This document shows positions 36,346 through 46,045 of a stretch of 64,000 bases of DNA, in pieces. Numbering within the stretch: position 1 is the stretch's first letter; the number at the start of each line of letters is the position of its first letter. The DNA comes from Ryuthela nishihirai. Taxonomy: Eukaryota; Arthropoda; Arachnida; Araneae; Heptathelidae. The notes under the pieces are model-generated. The model did not search any database. It was not told where the DNA came from and saw only the letters and a program-made list of their open reading frames with translations. The position numbers and the translations under genes are program-made. Where the stretch lies: assembly GCA_038380435.1 (NCBI GenBank), contig JAWZYU010000001.1, positions 10,830,001 through 10,894,000 on the forward strand, in the 5' to 3' direction.

Positions 36346-37430
36346 GGCCACTTTTGTATTCTTGCTACATTCCTTGGCCAAATGTCCCTTCTTGTTACAG
36401 ATAAAGCATTCTCTGGAAAAAAAAGCTCTAACTCCGTTTTCTTTTAAAATCATTACTTTTGTTTTCTGCCAAGTTGTTTTGCGAGTTCGAATTTTGTCTC
36501 AAATTCCTTTGACTAAAATTTAGTTTTGTAGCTGCTTGGCCAAATCTGTTTTCTCTATTTTTCGATTTAAAATTTTCAAGAGAATTAATCTTGCAGTTCT
36601 TTGTGATGGTGCATTTTGTGTACAGAAAGTTCTCTGCAATTTCGTGGCAATTTTTCCAGGACCCATTCTCCTGCAACATGATATGATTTCTCGCATCCAG
36701 TGGTAATTGATCTTTAATTTTGTCCGCTAACATTAAATCTTTTAATTTTTGGAAATCATCCACTTCCCGACTCTTCAGAAAATAATTCAAGTGACTCTTC
36801 ATTGGAGATGAAAACTGAGTCCATGTTTCAGTAGAGAACTTAAACATAGAATTGAATTTCCTTTTGTATTTCAACAGAGTCAATTGGCTGTCTTTTAACA
36901 GGGCAGATTTAATTTTTGCATAGTCTTGAACCTCCTCGTCACTCAAGACAGTAAAAATGCTTCATGCTCTCTTCCCCCTAGAAAAGGATTTACTAACATT
37001 CCTTGCAAGTCACCGGTATGTACTTCGTGCTGTTTAAACACGCTATTGTCTCAAAATAAGCTGATAATTCCTCCATTTTTGTCGGTAAGGGATAGTTATT
37101 AAGGTTTCAAATCTTCCGAAGCCTTTTTAATTTTAGATATTCCAAATCCACTGATCTTTGACTTCCTTCGCTATTGTTATTTGTCCTTTCTATGTGTAAT
37201 CTTCCTTCTTCTATATCTATTCGTCTAAGTTCTATTTCCCTATCTAATTTTCTTTCTTTCCTTATTTCTCCCCTATCTCTTTCTTCTTTCTCTCTTTTGT
37301 ATTCCCTTAACAATCTTCTTTCTTTCCTATCCTTTTCCTTTTTCTCTCTTTCACCATTTCATCATCTCATATTTCATCTCTGAGACCGATTTCGGACCTG
37401 AATCACTCATTTCGACCGAATTCGAACCAC
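36346..37430 (-). pseudogene. gag: Gypsy-like LTR retrotransposon gag (broken)
   Basis: From right to left on the minus strand. First comes an N-terminal charged coiled-coil-like region (37107-37313, rich in Arg and Glu: MLREYKREKEERDRGEIRKE). Next is a SCAN-like capsid region in 36428-36946, with YAKIKSALL, a LKSREVDDFQKLKDLMLADK stretch and a Lys/Asn-rich tail. Last is a zinc knuckle CX2CX4HX4C (codons spanning 36367-36408). A stop and frame change precede the knuckle and another separates the coiled coil from the capsid part. Gag would package element RNA. The PBS and LTR lie just upstream, confirming orientation. Confidence 0.75.
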
Positions 37431-37947
37431 ATCCGCTAGCACCCTGTTCTATCCAAACATCGCTATCAATCCTATCAATTTCGCTACCTCCCCACTTTCC
37501 CCAGCCTCAATGTATCTGGTTAAATCAACGCTCCCGTCCTGTTCAATTCCACCCTTAGTTTTATCGCAACTCCTAAGCATCATTGGCAACTCAAATTAGT
37601 ATAAAAATTAAAACGGAGAAAAACCACAGACTTTTCCTTCCGGCGAAGTTCGGCTCTGCTCACTTGCTTGCAGTACCTGGAGTCTCTTTCCAAAACGATT
37701 AACCTCTTCCACAGTGAACACAGAACCTCAGCGAATATTTCAATGACGTAGTACTCGGGGAAATTGCACTCTGTAGAACCTGACCTAGATGTGGTTTAGC
37801 CCCCTGAACTACTTGCAGCTTCCTTACTTTCACGGAATCACGGAATCTTCTAAATTTCTTACACTTTTGTTCTTTAGCAAAGTGGAAATTCTCTTACACG
37901 TTTTTTTTTTATCATAACGGATATTTTCTTCGGCATATGAACGGTAA

Positions 37948-37966
37948 TGCCGTCGCTACTGCGCCA
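37948..37966 (-). promoter_or_regulatory. Retrotransposon primer-binding site
   Basis: On the minus strand, TGGCGCAGTAGCGACGGCA follows the LTR edge after two bases. It starts with TGG, as expected for complementarity to a tRNA CCA end. It sits between the LTR (37969 onward) and gag, which is the canonical place for priming reverse transcription. Confidence 0.7.
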
Positions 37967-37968
37967 AA

Positions 37969-38373
37969 TGTGGTGATTGGGGGGGAGAAGAGGGAACGCA
38001 GATTCTTACTTTGTCATGTGTAATTAGGTTATGCTGCTGATTGAACTGCGCTGAATGTCGTATTGGGCTAGATGACATAAATTTCGCTCTTTTGCAGAGG
38101 AGATCAACTAGTTCCTTACTTACCTTCAACCTTACTTAGGTGAAATCACGGGTTCGCAGATTGTTACACCCGTACCGACAAATGCTTCAGACTTGATGCA
38201 CCAAGTGATGGTAGAAAGGTGTCCAACTATTCAAGCAGAGAGTAGTAGATGGATGACACAGTTTATTTACATTTATATACAATTACGTGCTGGAGATGTG
38301 CTTGATTCAGTGGGCCTTTGCTGCTTTGCTACTGCAAACCTTCATAAATTGAGGTGAAAAACTGCGCTTCGCA
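37969..38373 (-). mobile_element. 5' LTR of the minus-strand Gypsy-like element (interrupted)
   Basis: On the plus strand it begins tgtggtgattgggg, so the LTR 3' edge on the minus strand ends in CACA next to the primer-binding site. A segment near 38300-38373 (cctttgctgctttgctactg, then a ttgaggtgaaaaactgcgc version) matches the repeated unit inside the second LTR at 40630-41165, so the two LTRs are relatives. The sequence is cut at about 38374 by a Tc1 element, and I cannot place the rest. Confidence 0.6.
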
Positions 38374-39170
38374 CTGACGCACGAGAGGATCAGCGTATCA
38401 GAGGCCGGCGGTGGCAGAACGGACAACTATGGCGTCACAAATTCAATCCTCTGTCGTACCGAGGGTGTCTACAAGACAGTACACAATCGTCTTTTGGAAG
38501 CAGGACTACAGCATGCGTGCCGCTAGCATGGTTATCACTGTCACCTTGTCACTGTCGAGCACGCTTGCAGTGGGGTCAAGAACGAGTTCATTGGAGGGAA
38601 AAATGGCAGTCTGTGATCTTCAGTGATGAAAACCGATTCTATTTAGGAGAGTCTGATGATAAGGCATAATTTATTATCCATCCGAATGTGACAAGGTGAG
38701 CAGCTTCTTCCATCATCCATCCGCCAGCCACACACAGGGCCCACGTCGGGCATCATGGTATGGGGAGCGATGAATTATCACTCTGATGCGTGTCTGGTGT
38801 TTGTACAGGGTACACTGAACATCAATACGTATGTCAGCAAGAGTACAGTCGGTCATCCTGCCATATTTGAGTGTAATTCCAAATGCGATATTCCAGCAGG
38901 ATGACGCCCTCCCACACTCCGCCCGGGCAACTCAAAGGCAGTGCACCAACTCCCTTGGCCATCACACTCTCCGAAGTTCTCTCCAATCGAGCATGTATGG
39001 GATTGGATCGGACAATGACTCTTCCGCGGACCGCAGCAGGCAATCACCATTGCTGAATTACGCGTCCAAGTTGAAAGCACATGGAACGGTATCCTCCAGC
39101 ATTTGAACGACGGATCACATGCCAGATTGGAAGCTTGTATTGCTGCTCGGGGAGGTTTAACACCTTATTA
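38374..39170 (+). mobile_element. Tc1-like element inserted in the LTR, 5' part missing
   Basis: Plus-strand frames give a GIMVWGAMNYHSDACLVFV block near 38752-38808, then YVQQ-like sequence, IFQQDDALPHSAR (38885-38925) and a VWDWIGQ-like block near 38995-39010: the DDE core and third acidic residue of Tc1 transposases. The N-terminal DNA-binding part and the left TIR are not seen. Multiple frameshifts, inactive. Confidence 0.75.
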
Positions 39171-40330
39171 AAATGTGCATTCTGTAAAATGTAATACTAA
39201 TTAAAAGGTAAAATAAACATTGAATCACTTCACACGTGTGATCACTGTCCTTTCTCAACAAATTGTTTCTACTAAATAAATCTCATAGATTACGCTTTGA
39301 ATGGTTAATGGTGTTCTTTTTCCAATTTCTGCCAGTGTATAAGAGATGAGACTAAATAGATATTGGTTTTTATCAGTGGCTATGTATCATATTCTATAGG
39401 TAAGACTTTAAAATGTGCAAATTATAAATATTAACATGTCCTGATGTATAAAAATGATCTTCATGTATGAAACTGTTTTTGAGATTGAATCTTCACAATT
39501 AATAAACAAATATTTACTTAAAAACAGCACAGGTGGTCTGAAATGGCAAAAACATTTTCTTGTATATTTAATTATCACTGCATTCCAAATGTTCCAATAA
39601 TTAGCAAACAATTTGAAGACAAATTTATATATTAAAAAACCAGCATTTCATTTTAAAATCTTTATATATGCAGGGATCTGAATCTCAGTGCTTAAATTTG
39701 GATGATTTTTGCACCTGTGGATCAACATTAAGAAAACTTATTGAGAAACCACTAAATGTATTTTGTAACATTCTGTTGAACAATTATTGCAATTTCAAAA
39801 ATGACTCTATTCAAAGCATAAAGAGTTTAAAAAAGAGAAAACTTACTACATTGCTGCAAAGTATTAAAGGTGCCCATCAGCGGTGTATACTTGAATTAAT
39901 TTCTTATTTGGTGCTGTTCAACCTTTGATGAATAGTAATTCAATTACTCTTAATCTACTGATAAGTTCTCTGGGTACAATTCTGCTTTATCTGTTAGATA
40001 TTTTATTTAGGGAAATAGATACAGATAATGATATGAAATGCTTATGAACTGCCTTATTTTTGCTACACATAATATCAGTAAATTGTTTCTCTCAATATCG
40101 AGTCATAGCAATGACCATGCAGTATACAAGGGGCCAATTTGAATTTCATGTAATGTAAATGTAGTTTTATATTGGATTAGACAGTTACTCAACTGTCAGG
40201 TAAAAAACATCTAACAATATTAAAAGCATGCTAATTTCTTTCGATGATTTTATTAAATGTGCACGAAAGTTTTTGGGATGACCCAAAGAGAAAAGGTTCT
40301 GTCGGATTATGACAGACGTCATGACCTGGG
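39171..40330. other. Unassigned AT-rich DNA holding one candidate exon
   Basis: No transposon signature apart from sequence that may be LTR remainder near 39180-39350. The only notable item is the candidate exon at 39672. Confidence 0.4.
39672..39927 (+). CDS. Candidate terminal exon, unknown gene
   Basis: After tatatatgcag a frame of about 85 codons starts with GSESQCLNLDDFCTCGSTL, continues through a Lys-rich KSLKKRKLTTLLQ and ends at TGA. Codon use and amino-acid mix look more protein-like than the surrounding AT-rich frames. I do not recognise the family. No upstream partner exon is visible. It could be chance or part of an unknown repeat. Confidence 0.25.
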
Positions 40331-40333
40331 TTC

Positions 40334-40354
40334 GGATCCTGTCCGACTGGGCCA
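40334..40354 (-). promoter_or_regulatory. Primer-binding site-like sequence next to the second LTR
   Basis: On the minus strand, TGGCCCAGTCGGACAGGATC follows the LTR edge after two bases. On the plus strand the region 40325-40354 reads like a tRNA 3' end: a ggttcggatcc T-arm-like block, then an acceptor-like stretch ending in CCA. The complementarity may therefore exceed the usual 18 bases. Confidence 0.55.
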
Positions 40355-40494
40355 GATGTGATGTCCTCTCTTCTCAGATCTACGGAGACTGAGCCAAACG
40401 TCGTGGCTGTCGGAGGACGATGGGATTGTTGCTTAACAATTACTTCATCCTCACTTCGGTGAAATTACAGGTTCTCGGGTTTTTAAGTGAATTA

Positions 40495-40558
40495 AGAAAT
40501 TAGTGATCTGGCAACCTTCGTGTCACGTGACACGAAGGTTGCCAGATCACTAATTTCT
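40495..40558. repeat. Perfect 64-bp palindrome
   Basis: Two 32-bp arms are exact reverse complements with no spacer. The centre is CACGTG, between 40526 and 40527, and the outer bases are agaaattagtg and cactaatttct. It would extrude as a cruciform or fold as a loop-less hairpin in single strands or RNA. It lies within the second LTR. Confidence 0.95.
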
Positions 40559-40629
40559 GAAATAATCGTTGCCAGATATTTTTTCTGAATTCTGTAATCA
40601 ACCGTAGTGTTTGGATACTTTTTTGAACG

Positions 40630-41165
40630 ACTGTACAGCTACGTGCTGGAAATGAGCTCAACTCGTGGGTCTTTCTGCTTCACTGCTGCAAACAATAATA
40701 TAATGAGGTGGAGAATCGCACGCTCTGCGAATCCTCACTTTACAGACCTCAAAACTCGGCGAAAGGATAACCAACCTTTGCCTACACTGTAGTTCCTCTG
40801 AATCCACAAAACTACTCTCAGGTTCACCGCTCAACTCCGTGAGCCTTTGCTGCTTTGCTACTGGAAATATTAATAATGAGGTGGAGAATCGCATCATCTG
40901 CAAGTTCTCACTTTACAGACCTCAAACTCGGTGAAAGGATAACCAACCTTTGCCTACACTGTGGTTCCTCTGAATTCTCAAAACTACTCTCAGGTTCACC
41001 GCTCAACTCCGTGAGCCTTTACTGCTTTGCTACTGCAAATCTTAATAATGAGGTGGAGAATCGCATGCTCTGCAAGTTCTCACTTTACAGACCTCAAACT
41101 CGGCGAAAGGATAACCAACCTTTGCCTACACTGTGGTTCCTTCTGAATCCACAAAAATCAAACAG
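40630..41165. repeat. ~172-bp tandem repeat, three copies, inside the LTR
   Basis: The block starting gtgagcctttgctgctttgc and running through aatgaggtggagaatcgca, aaaggataaccaacctttgc and ggttcctctgaat occurs near 40667, 40841 and 41013 (spacing 174 and 172 bp). The first copy is the most diverged. The LTR at 37969 retains one unit. Confidence 0.9.
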
Positions 41166-41534
41166 ATTCACATCATAATCTAGATTCCCTCCTGGAATCA
41201 TACCCTCACTTCAGGAGTTACTTTGAGAAAGATGGCGTCCCTTTGACGCATGTCCAAGCAACCTCTTCGCTTGACAGCTATGCACAGACTAAGGTCTAAA
41301 ATCTACCGCCTAGCCTCGTCGCTGCACTAGCTCCCCTAGGCTAGTCATCTACATCCATCAACAAGTGCTGGCATTCGTCACCACTTACACGGAACAACTT
41401 TAGACCCGAAAAATAACAACAGTGAGTCATCCCAACACAAACATTTCCAAGAACACATAAAAATATATACAACAATGAAATATAACAAAAATACAGTAAT
41501 AAATAAATAAACGTAAAATTCGGGGGACATGACA

Positions 41535-42400
41535 GTGTTCATCTTTTTTCATGCCCTTAAAGAAAAAAACTGCAAGCGTGTATTTATTATCGATATCAAA
41601 TATGGAAAAACCCTATAAAAATGCTATATTGAATTTGCCTGATTTAATATGTAAATCATACCAGTGTTTTCCAACGTTGCCCTGGATGCTTTCAGTATAT
41701 TCGTAATATCCCCCCCTCTCATCACCTCTAATGCTAGTGTCAAGTTTATAGTTAATTCCATGCCACTTCTCACATGCATTCTCTCTCATAAATTTCGCTT
41801 CAGGTCAACAACTTTCTACTTGAAAAAAAAAGCAAACAAACAAATTTAAGATTTAAAAATTCTGCGTGATTTATAGTATGATCACAGTTTTAATGAGAAT
41901 TATCAGCAATAATTAATCTCAAGTTTAAATGAGCATATTTTGTTTAATCCTTTAAGAAGTAATTAGCAATCACATAACAATTGAGTGATAACCACCCTGA
42001 TCTCCAAGTGGTTAGAATGCCTGGCTATGGAATACAGTGACCAAATTTTTAGAGATGAGGAGTGTATGGAATTTATTACTGCTAAAGTATTGTTTTTCCC
42101 AGAGAGATCTACAATTTTTAATGGCAGGCTGTATCAGACTTCTGTAGAAAGCAAATGCTATAAGGATATATTTTCTGTTTGTGGTATACAATGATCTTCG
42201 TGGACATGATGTACTATATAATCTATAAATGAATTTTTATTCAGTCACATTTTATGTTGTAAGTAGAAATTTACTAAAAACTGTTTTAATGCTAGCTGAA
42301 CAACAGATCAATGCAATTTAGTAAAGAGAATGTGCGAAGTCGGATAATAAAGAAAAATTTTCAACTTATTAAATGCAACATTTATTATAATAGTTTAAAG
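41535..42400. other. Unassigned AT-rich DNA
   Basis: No convincing feature. The frame at 41985-42194 has no known motif. Confidence 0.4.
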
Positions 42401-42401
42401 C

Positions 42402-42590
42402 TGTCCCATGGCCGAGAGGTTAGCACGTTAGCCTACTGATCTACGGGACTTAGGTTCGAGCCCCGGGTAAGGCATGGATGTTGCTGAGGTCGCGCTATCC
42501 TCACAGACCTTCTACTATGGCGTGTAAACTGAGAGGCTCCTGTCAGACCTCTATGGCAAGCAGCTGATTCAGGGGTATTATATTTTTATA
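42402..42590 (+). mobile_element. SINE family 1, full copy
   Basis: A-box-like TGGCCGAGAGG, B-box GGTTCGAGCCC, shortened body with ctgaggtcgcgctatcc, then gaggctcctgtcagacctct and gcaagcagctgattcag, and a TTTTATA-rich tail. It has a few deletions compared with the copy at 5391. Confidence 0.85.
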
Positions 42591-43286
42591 TAATATTTTA
42601 AATATATATGAAAGCTATTATAGATTATTTGCTTGTTAAATCACCGATAAACTTGATGAAATTTGGTTTTGGTGATGAGTAATACTGATAATATTACACA
42701 AATAGTTCTTGATACAACTATGTTCAACATATATTTATTACTTTTCGCTCTGTCACATTTTATGTTCGAAGAGAAAAAGTTATTGATATAAGTGTTTGTG
42801 TGAGATATCTAAAAGCAATTTTGCAGAGGGAATATATGTGAAATCTAAATACATTAATATAATAATACATATATGCACAGAGAGAGAGAGAGAGTTTAAA
42901 AAAGAGCAATATTCAAGATACATGGTAAGGATATTATTACTACGATATTATAGAAAGATTATATACTTTCAGGCTAGAGCTTATGCAGTATAGCAACTGA
43001 GAATTGCAAATATGTGACAATGATACTCATATATTATTAGTTGATTTCACTCTCAATTTGAAATCAACCAGTGATCTTATAGATCACTAGTTAAGGAGTA
43101 ACTGATAGCTCAGTGAACTGTGCGAATTGTTGCTGCATCAACTCTACAATCTCAAAGTTGCCATACATGCTTCAACTTACAGCAGAAGATTGCAACTTTA
43201 ATGCCTTGGACATTTCACCAAGATACACCACTGACAAAGATACCACACATGTTTTTTGCTAATTTTGAAATTTGTTAAGTTTCCCT
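42591..43286. other. Unassigned AT-rich DNA
   Basis: A short GA microsatellite (gagagagagagag) lies near 42880. Otherwise no structure. Confidence 0.4.
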
Positions 43287-43946
43287 ATACACTGAAGTGT
43301 CATTGAATTAGGCATATGAGATACATCCAAATTCAATTCGCCGATGGGAGACCGAGGGTATGGCGCCAACCCCATGAAACCATTGATCCTGCATGTCAGG
43401 TCGGAACACTACAAGCTGGTTGGGTTGTTTTACCTCTGAGCGACACTTTTTTGCACACCATGGACTAAATGGCCAGGTCACATGGACCCCGAAGGCTCAG
43501 AGAAGGTTGGGGGAGGGAACCCATGGAACAGCTGTTGGGAGACAGATGGTAGCCTCCCGTCAAGGCCATCGAGCATGTTCTTTAACGTGCACAGGGTATG
43601 GCTCTCCCGCACACGGAGCCACGGCTTAACGTCCCATCCGACGGATGGCGGCCTTTCCAAGCCCATCGTGTCCCCTACTGACTGTGGGCAGGGCGGGGAA
43701 TTTTTGCGGAGATAAATCTCAACGCTGACCCAGCTGAGACTCGAACCTGGGAACTACAGATTACGAGCCTGGCGCACTACCGACTGAGCCGCCCTCGCCC
43801 GTACAAGCTGGTGGTATCTCAGTGATGGCCTAGGGTGTCTTCAGTTGGACGTCTGCGGGATTTTTGGTACGTGTACCGACGACTGTCAATGCATCCCGGC
43901 ACGTAGAACTCATTGCTGACGTCAGAAAACGAACGTTCTGGCCTGG
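43287..43946 (+). mobile_element. Tc1-like fragment split by a SINE
   Basis: Plus-strand sequence at 43330-43419 and 43812-43946 joins into a Tc1 transposase segment with a broken frame. A TLQAGG-like block is followed by a GVFSWTSAGFLVRVPTTVNA-type block and then HVELIAD. The split is due to the family 2 SINE at 43420-43801. The left end begins with the ctatacactgaagtg terminus, which also occurs at 56028. Confidence 0.75.
43420..43801 (-). mobile_element. SINE family 2, full copy with 10-bp TSD
   Basis: Reverse copy starting ttgggttgttttacctctga (tail complement) and ending with the tRNA-head complement (taccgactgagccgccctcg). A good B-box complement (gactcgaacc) is present. Flanked by tacaagctgg at 43410-43419 and 43802-43811, inside the Tc1 frame. 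The insertion is clean, so order of events is Tc1 first, SINE later. Confidence 0.93.
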
Positions 43947-43959
43947 TAGGTATATAGAC

Positions 43960-44170
43960 AGCCATGATATGACTCTCCCTCACACAGGGCCACGACGTAA
44001 GGTCGCATCCGATGGAAAGCGGCCTTTCCAAGCCCATCGGTGTCCTCTAATGACCGAGGGCAGAACGGAAAATTTTGTGTAGACAAATCTCAACCCTGGC
44101 CCAGGAGGGACTCGAACCTGGGAACTACAGATACCGAGCCTGACGTTACCGACTGAGCCACCCCCGTTCC
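43960..44170 (-). mobile_element. SINE family 2, partial copy
   Basis: Reverse orientation: ctcacacagggccacgacgt, cctttccaagcccatcggtg, ggactcgaacctgggaacta and the ccgactgagccacccccg head complement. The 3' half is missing. It ends the Tc1 fragment at about 43946. Confidence 0.85.
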
Positions 44171-44980
44171 TGATCCCAACAGAGATTTGCTTTTATACTA
44201 ACATTAAAAATGATTTCTCTAAAAAACGATTAGGGGAATTACAAATGATTGAGAGAGAAAAAATAAAAGAAGTGTGAAAAACTGATTAAAAAAAAAGAAA
44301 GCAGTGGCCACGGGGGAGTATGCAAACACAGTTCAATGTCAATTCTGTATTGGTTCAGGAGGATCTAGATAGAGTTAAATACTGATCTGTCTTTTCTTTG
44401 GAAAACCGCCGCTTCCTTTTTGAAAAATGCAATTTGAAATTTATCGCAATATATATGAGGTAGTAAACTCGATAATTTTAAAAAGAAAGCTGAAATGTTA
44501 AATAGGAACAGAAATTTCATCTTCTGCATCTAACTAACAATAGCGCTAAATGTGGAATGATTTGGGTTCCTTTCTTGGAATAGGCAAATTTCTTTCACTT
44601 AAGACTGGACATTCTGACTCCAATAATTCAAAATAGGTCTCAGATTGAATCAGATACTAATTATTGTTATTATTTGCAATAAAATCGCGAGAGTTATTGA
44701 AACCGAGCTCGTGGTTATAAGAACTCGCTAAACCAAGATGCCTCTTCTCGTGGAAAAACTGCTCCGAGTTCACTCCTCCAACATCGAGTTTTATTTTAAA
44801 ATGAGCAAGCTTTTGAAATTGCATTGGAGTTTCCCTTCAGGCAGAGAACTTAAAGAGGTCTTCAAGTCATCCCAAGGTAGGGTCAATGAGTTTATCGATT
44901 CAAATATTTCTGCTGCATTAACCACACACCCTTGAGCATTTGCTATACATTTTCTTTTCGTTCTATAAAAGGAAGACTGC
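44171..44980. other. Unassigned
   Basis: No element recognised. The frame at 44738-44935 has no motif. Confidence 0.4.
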
Positions 44981-45780
44981 GTGAAACGTATTTCCTTGAT
45001 TCGCGACAGCAACAGTTAACCCTGCAAATTCAGTCCCTCCCTCCCGCTTCTCGTCCCCCCCTCCCGCCATAAGCACTGTAATCCTCCTTTTCACTCCCCC
45101 CTCCTTAGCGGGTAATGAAAATTCTCCTCCTCCGCCGATTTCGCCGCGCAACAGGAGAGAGCGCCCGAGGCACGTGAGTTGCATCACTGGCGCCCTTTCT
45201 TCACCCACCATCAGGTGAGTGATTTCCTCGTGCGACTTCGCCCATTGGGATGGGTGTCGCTTTTCCACATATCTTCGCGGTCACATAAAAAGGCGATTTA
45301 ACGCCAAATTGCGCAATCCACTATTATCCCGTCCTCTGCGTGTGGAGGGGGCGGGGGGATTGGGGGGGGGAACTAAAGACGCTAAGCTGCGTCAGATGTT
45401 GCCCGGGATATTCTTCAGTGTTGTATCCAGTAGTGATGCACGAGGATTACACTCTAATACCCTGTTGCCAAGCAACGAGCAATAATGCGTAACTGTAATG
45501 CCCGAGGAATGTCAAACTTCACAAAGCCACACTAAGCCTCATCTGAAGTACAGCGCCGCTGCCAAAGTGGTGATTTTTTACAATTTATCTTCTGATTTTT
45601 TTAAGCTTTCCTTCTCTCGTCCTTTACACGCTGAGTCACTTTCCTGGCTTCCCCCCCTCGTGCCCCGATTCCGAATGAGACCTGATTTAACAGAATTACC
45701 ACAACGAGCTCTCTTTGCTTCGGAAGCACCAGCTATGCAGACACGATCTGACTCGGCGAATTACAGGCGAAGCGAATAAA
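44981..45780. other. GC-richer island, possible promoter or first-exon region
   Basis: Composition rises sharply above the AT-rich surroundings, with several CpGs (gccgatttcgccgcgcaac near 45135-45155) and a G/C-rich purine tract at 45340-45375. A strong splice-donor consensus, CAG|GTGAGT, sits at 45211-45219. The sequence does not resemble the repeats elsewhere in the window. It is the best place here for unique host regulatory or 5' exon DNA. No start codon or product can be assigned. Confidence 0.3.
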
Positions 45781-46040
45781 CTCATCTCCATGGTGACCAC
45801 CGTTACTAGAGAGTAAATAAAAAGAATTCCCATCACTTGAGTCGCAAATGATTACTGCTTGTTTTACGACATGCGGCATTTTTATCGTAAGTTTATTGCT
45901 TTTCCATTGGAATGAAATTCTTTCAATTCAATTTGAGAGCAATGCGCAAATGACCCCTTTGACATTCACTTGCAAAAGTAGTCGATACCTTCTCAGATTC
46001 GAGTCCTCCTACTCTGTTGCCGTTCAGATTTTCCTTCTCT
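45781..46040. other. Unassigned spacer before the minisatellite
   Basis: No feature seen. Confidence 0.35.
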
Positions 46041-46045
46041 CACAG

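Larger units (their letters stand above)
40357..41534 (-). mobile_element. Gypsy-like LTR, 1178 bp, minus orientation
   Basis: On the minus strand it begins TGTCATGTCCCCCGAATTTT and ends ...GGACATCACA, with TG/CA edges, directly followed by a primer-binding site. A stretch of aataaataaataaa near the 5' edge and the GC-richer middle fit a retroviral-type LTR carrying promoter and polyadenylation functions. The body downstream of the PBS is absent, so this is a 5'-terminal stub. Contains a long palindrome and a tandem repeat. Confidence 0.7.

Noticed and set aside
37174..37383. Plus-strand frame rich in Ser, Leu and Phe
   Set aside because: It is the complement of the charged coiled-coil part of the minus-strand gag remnant.
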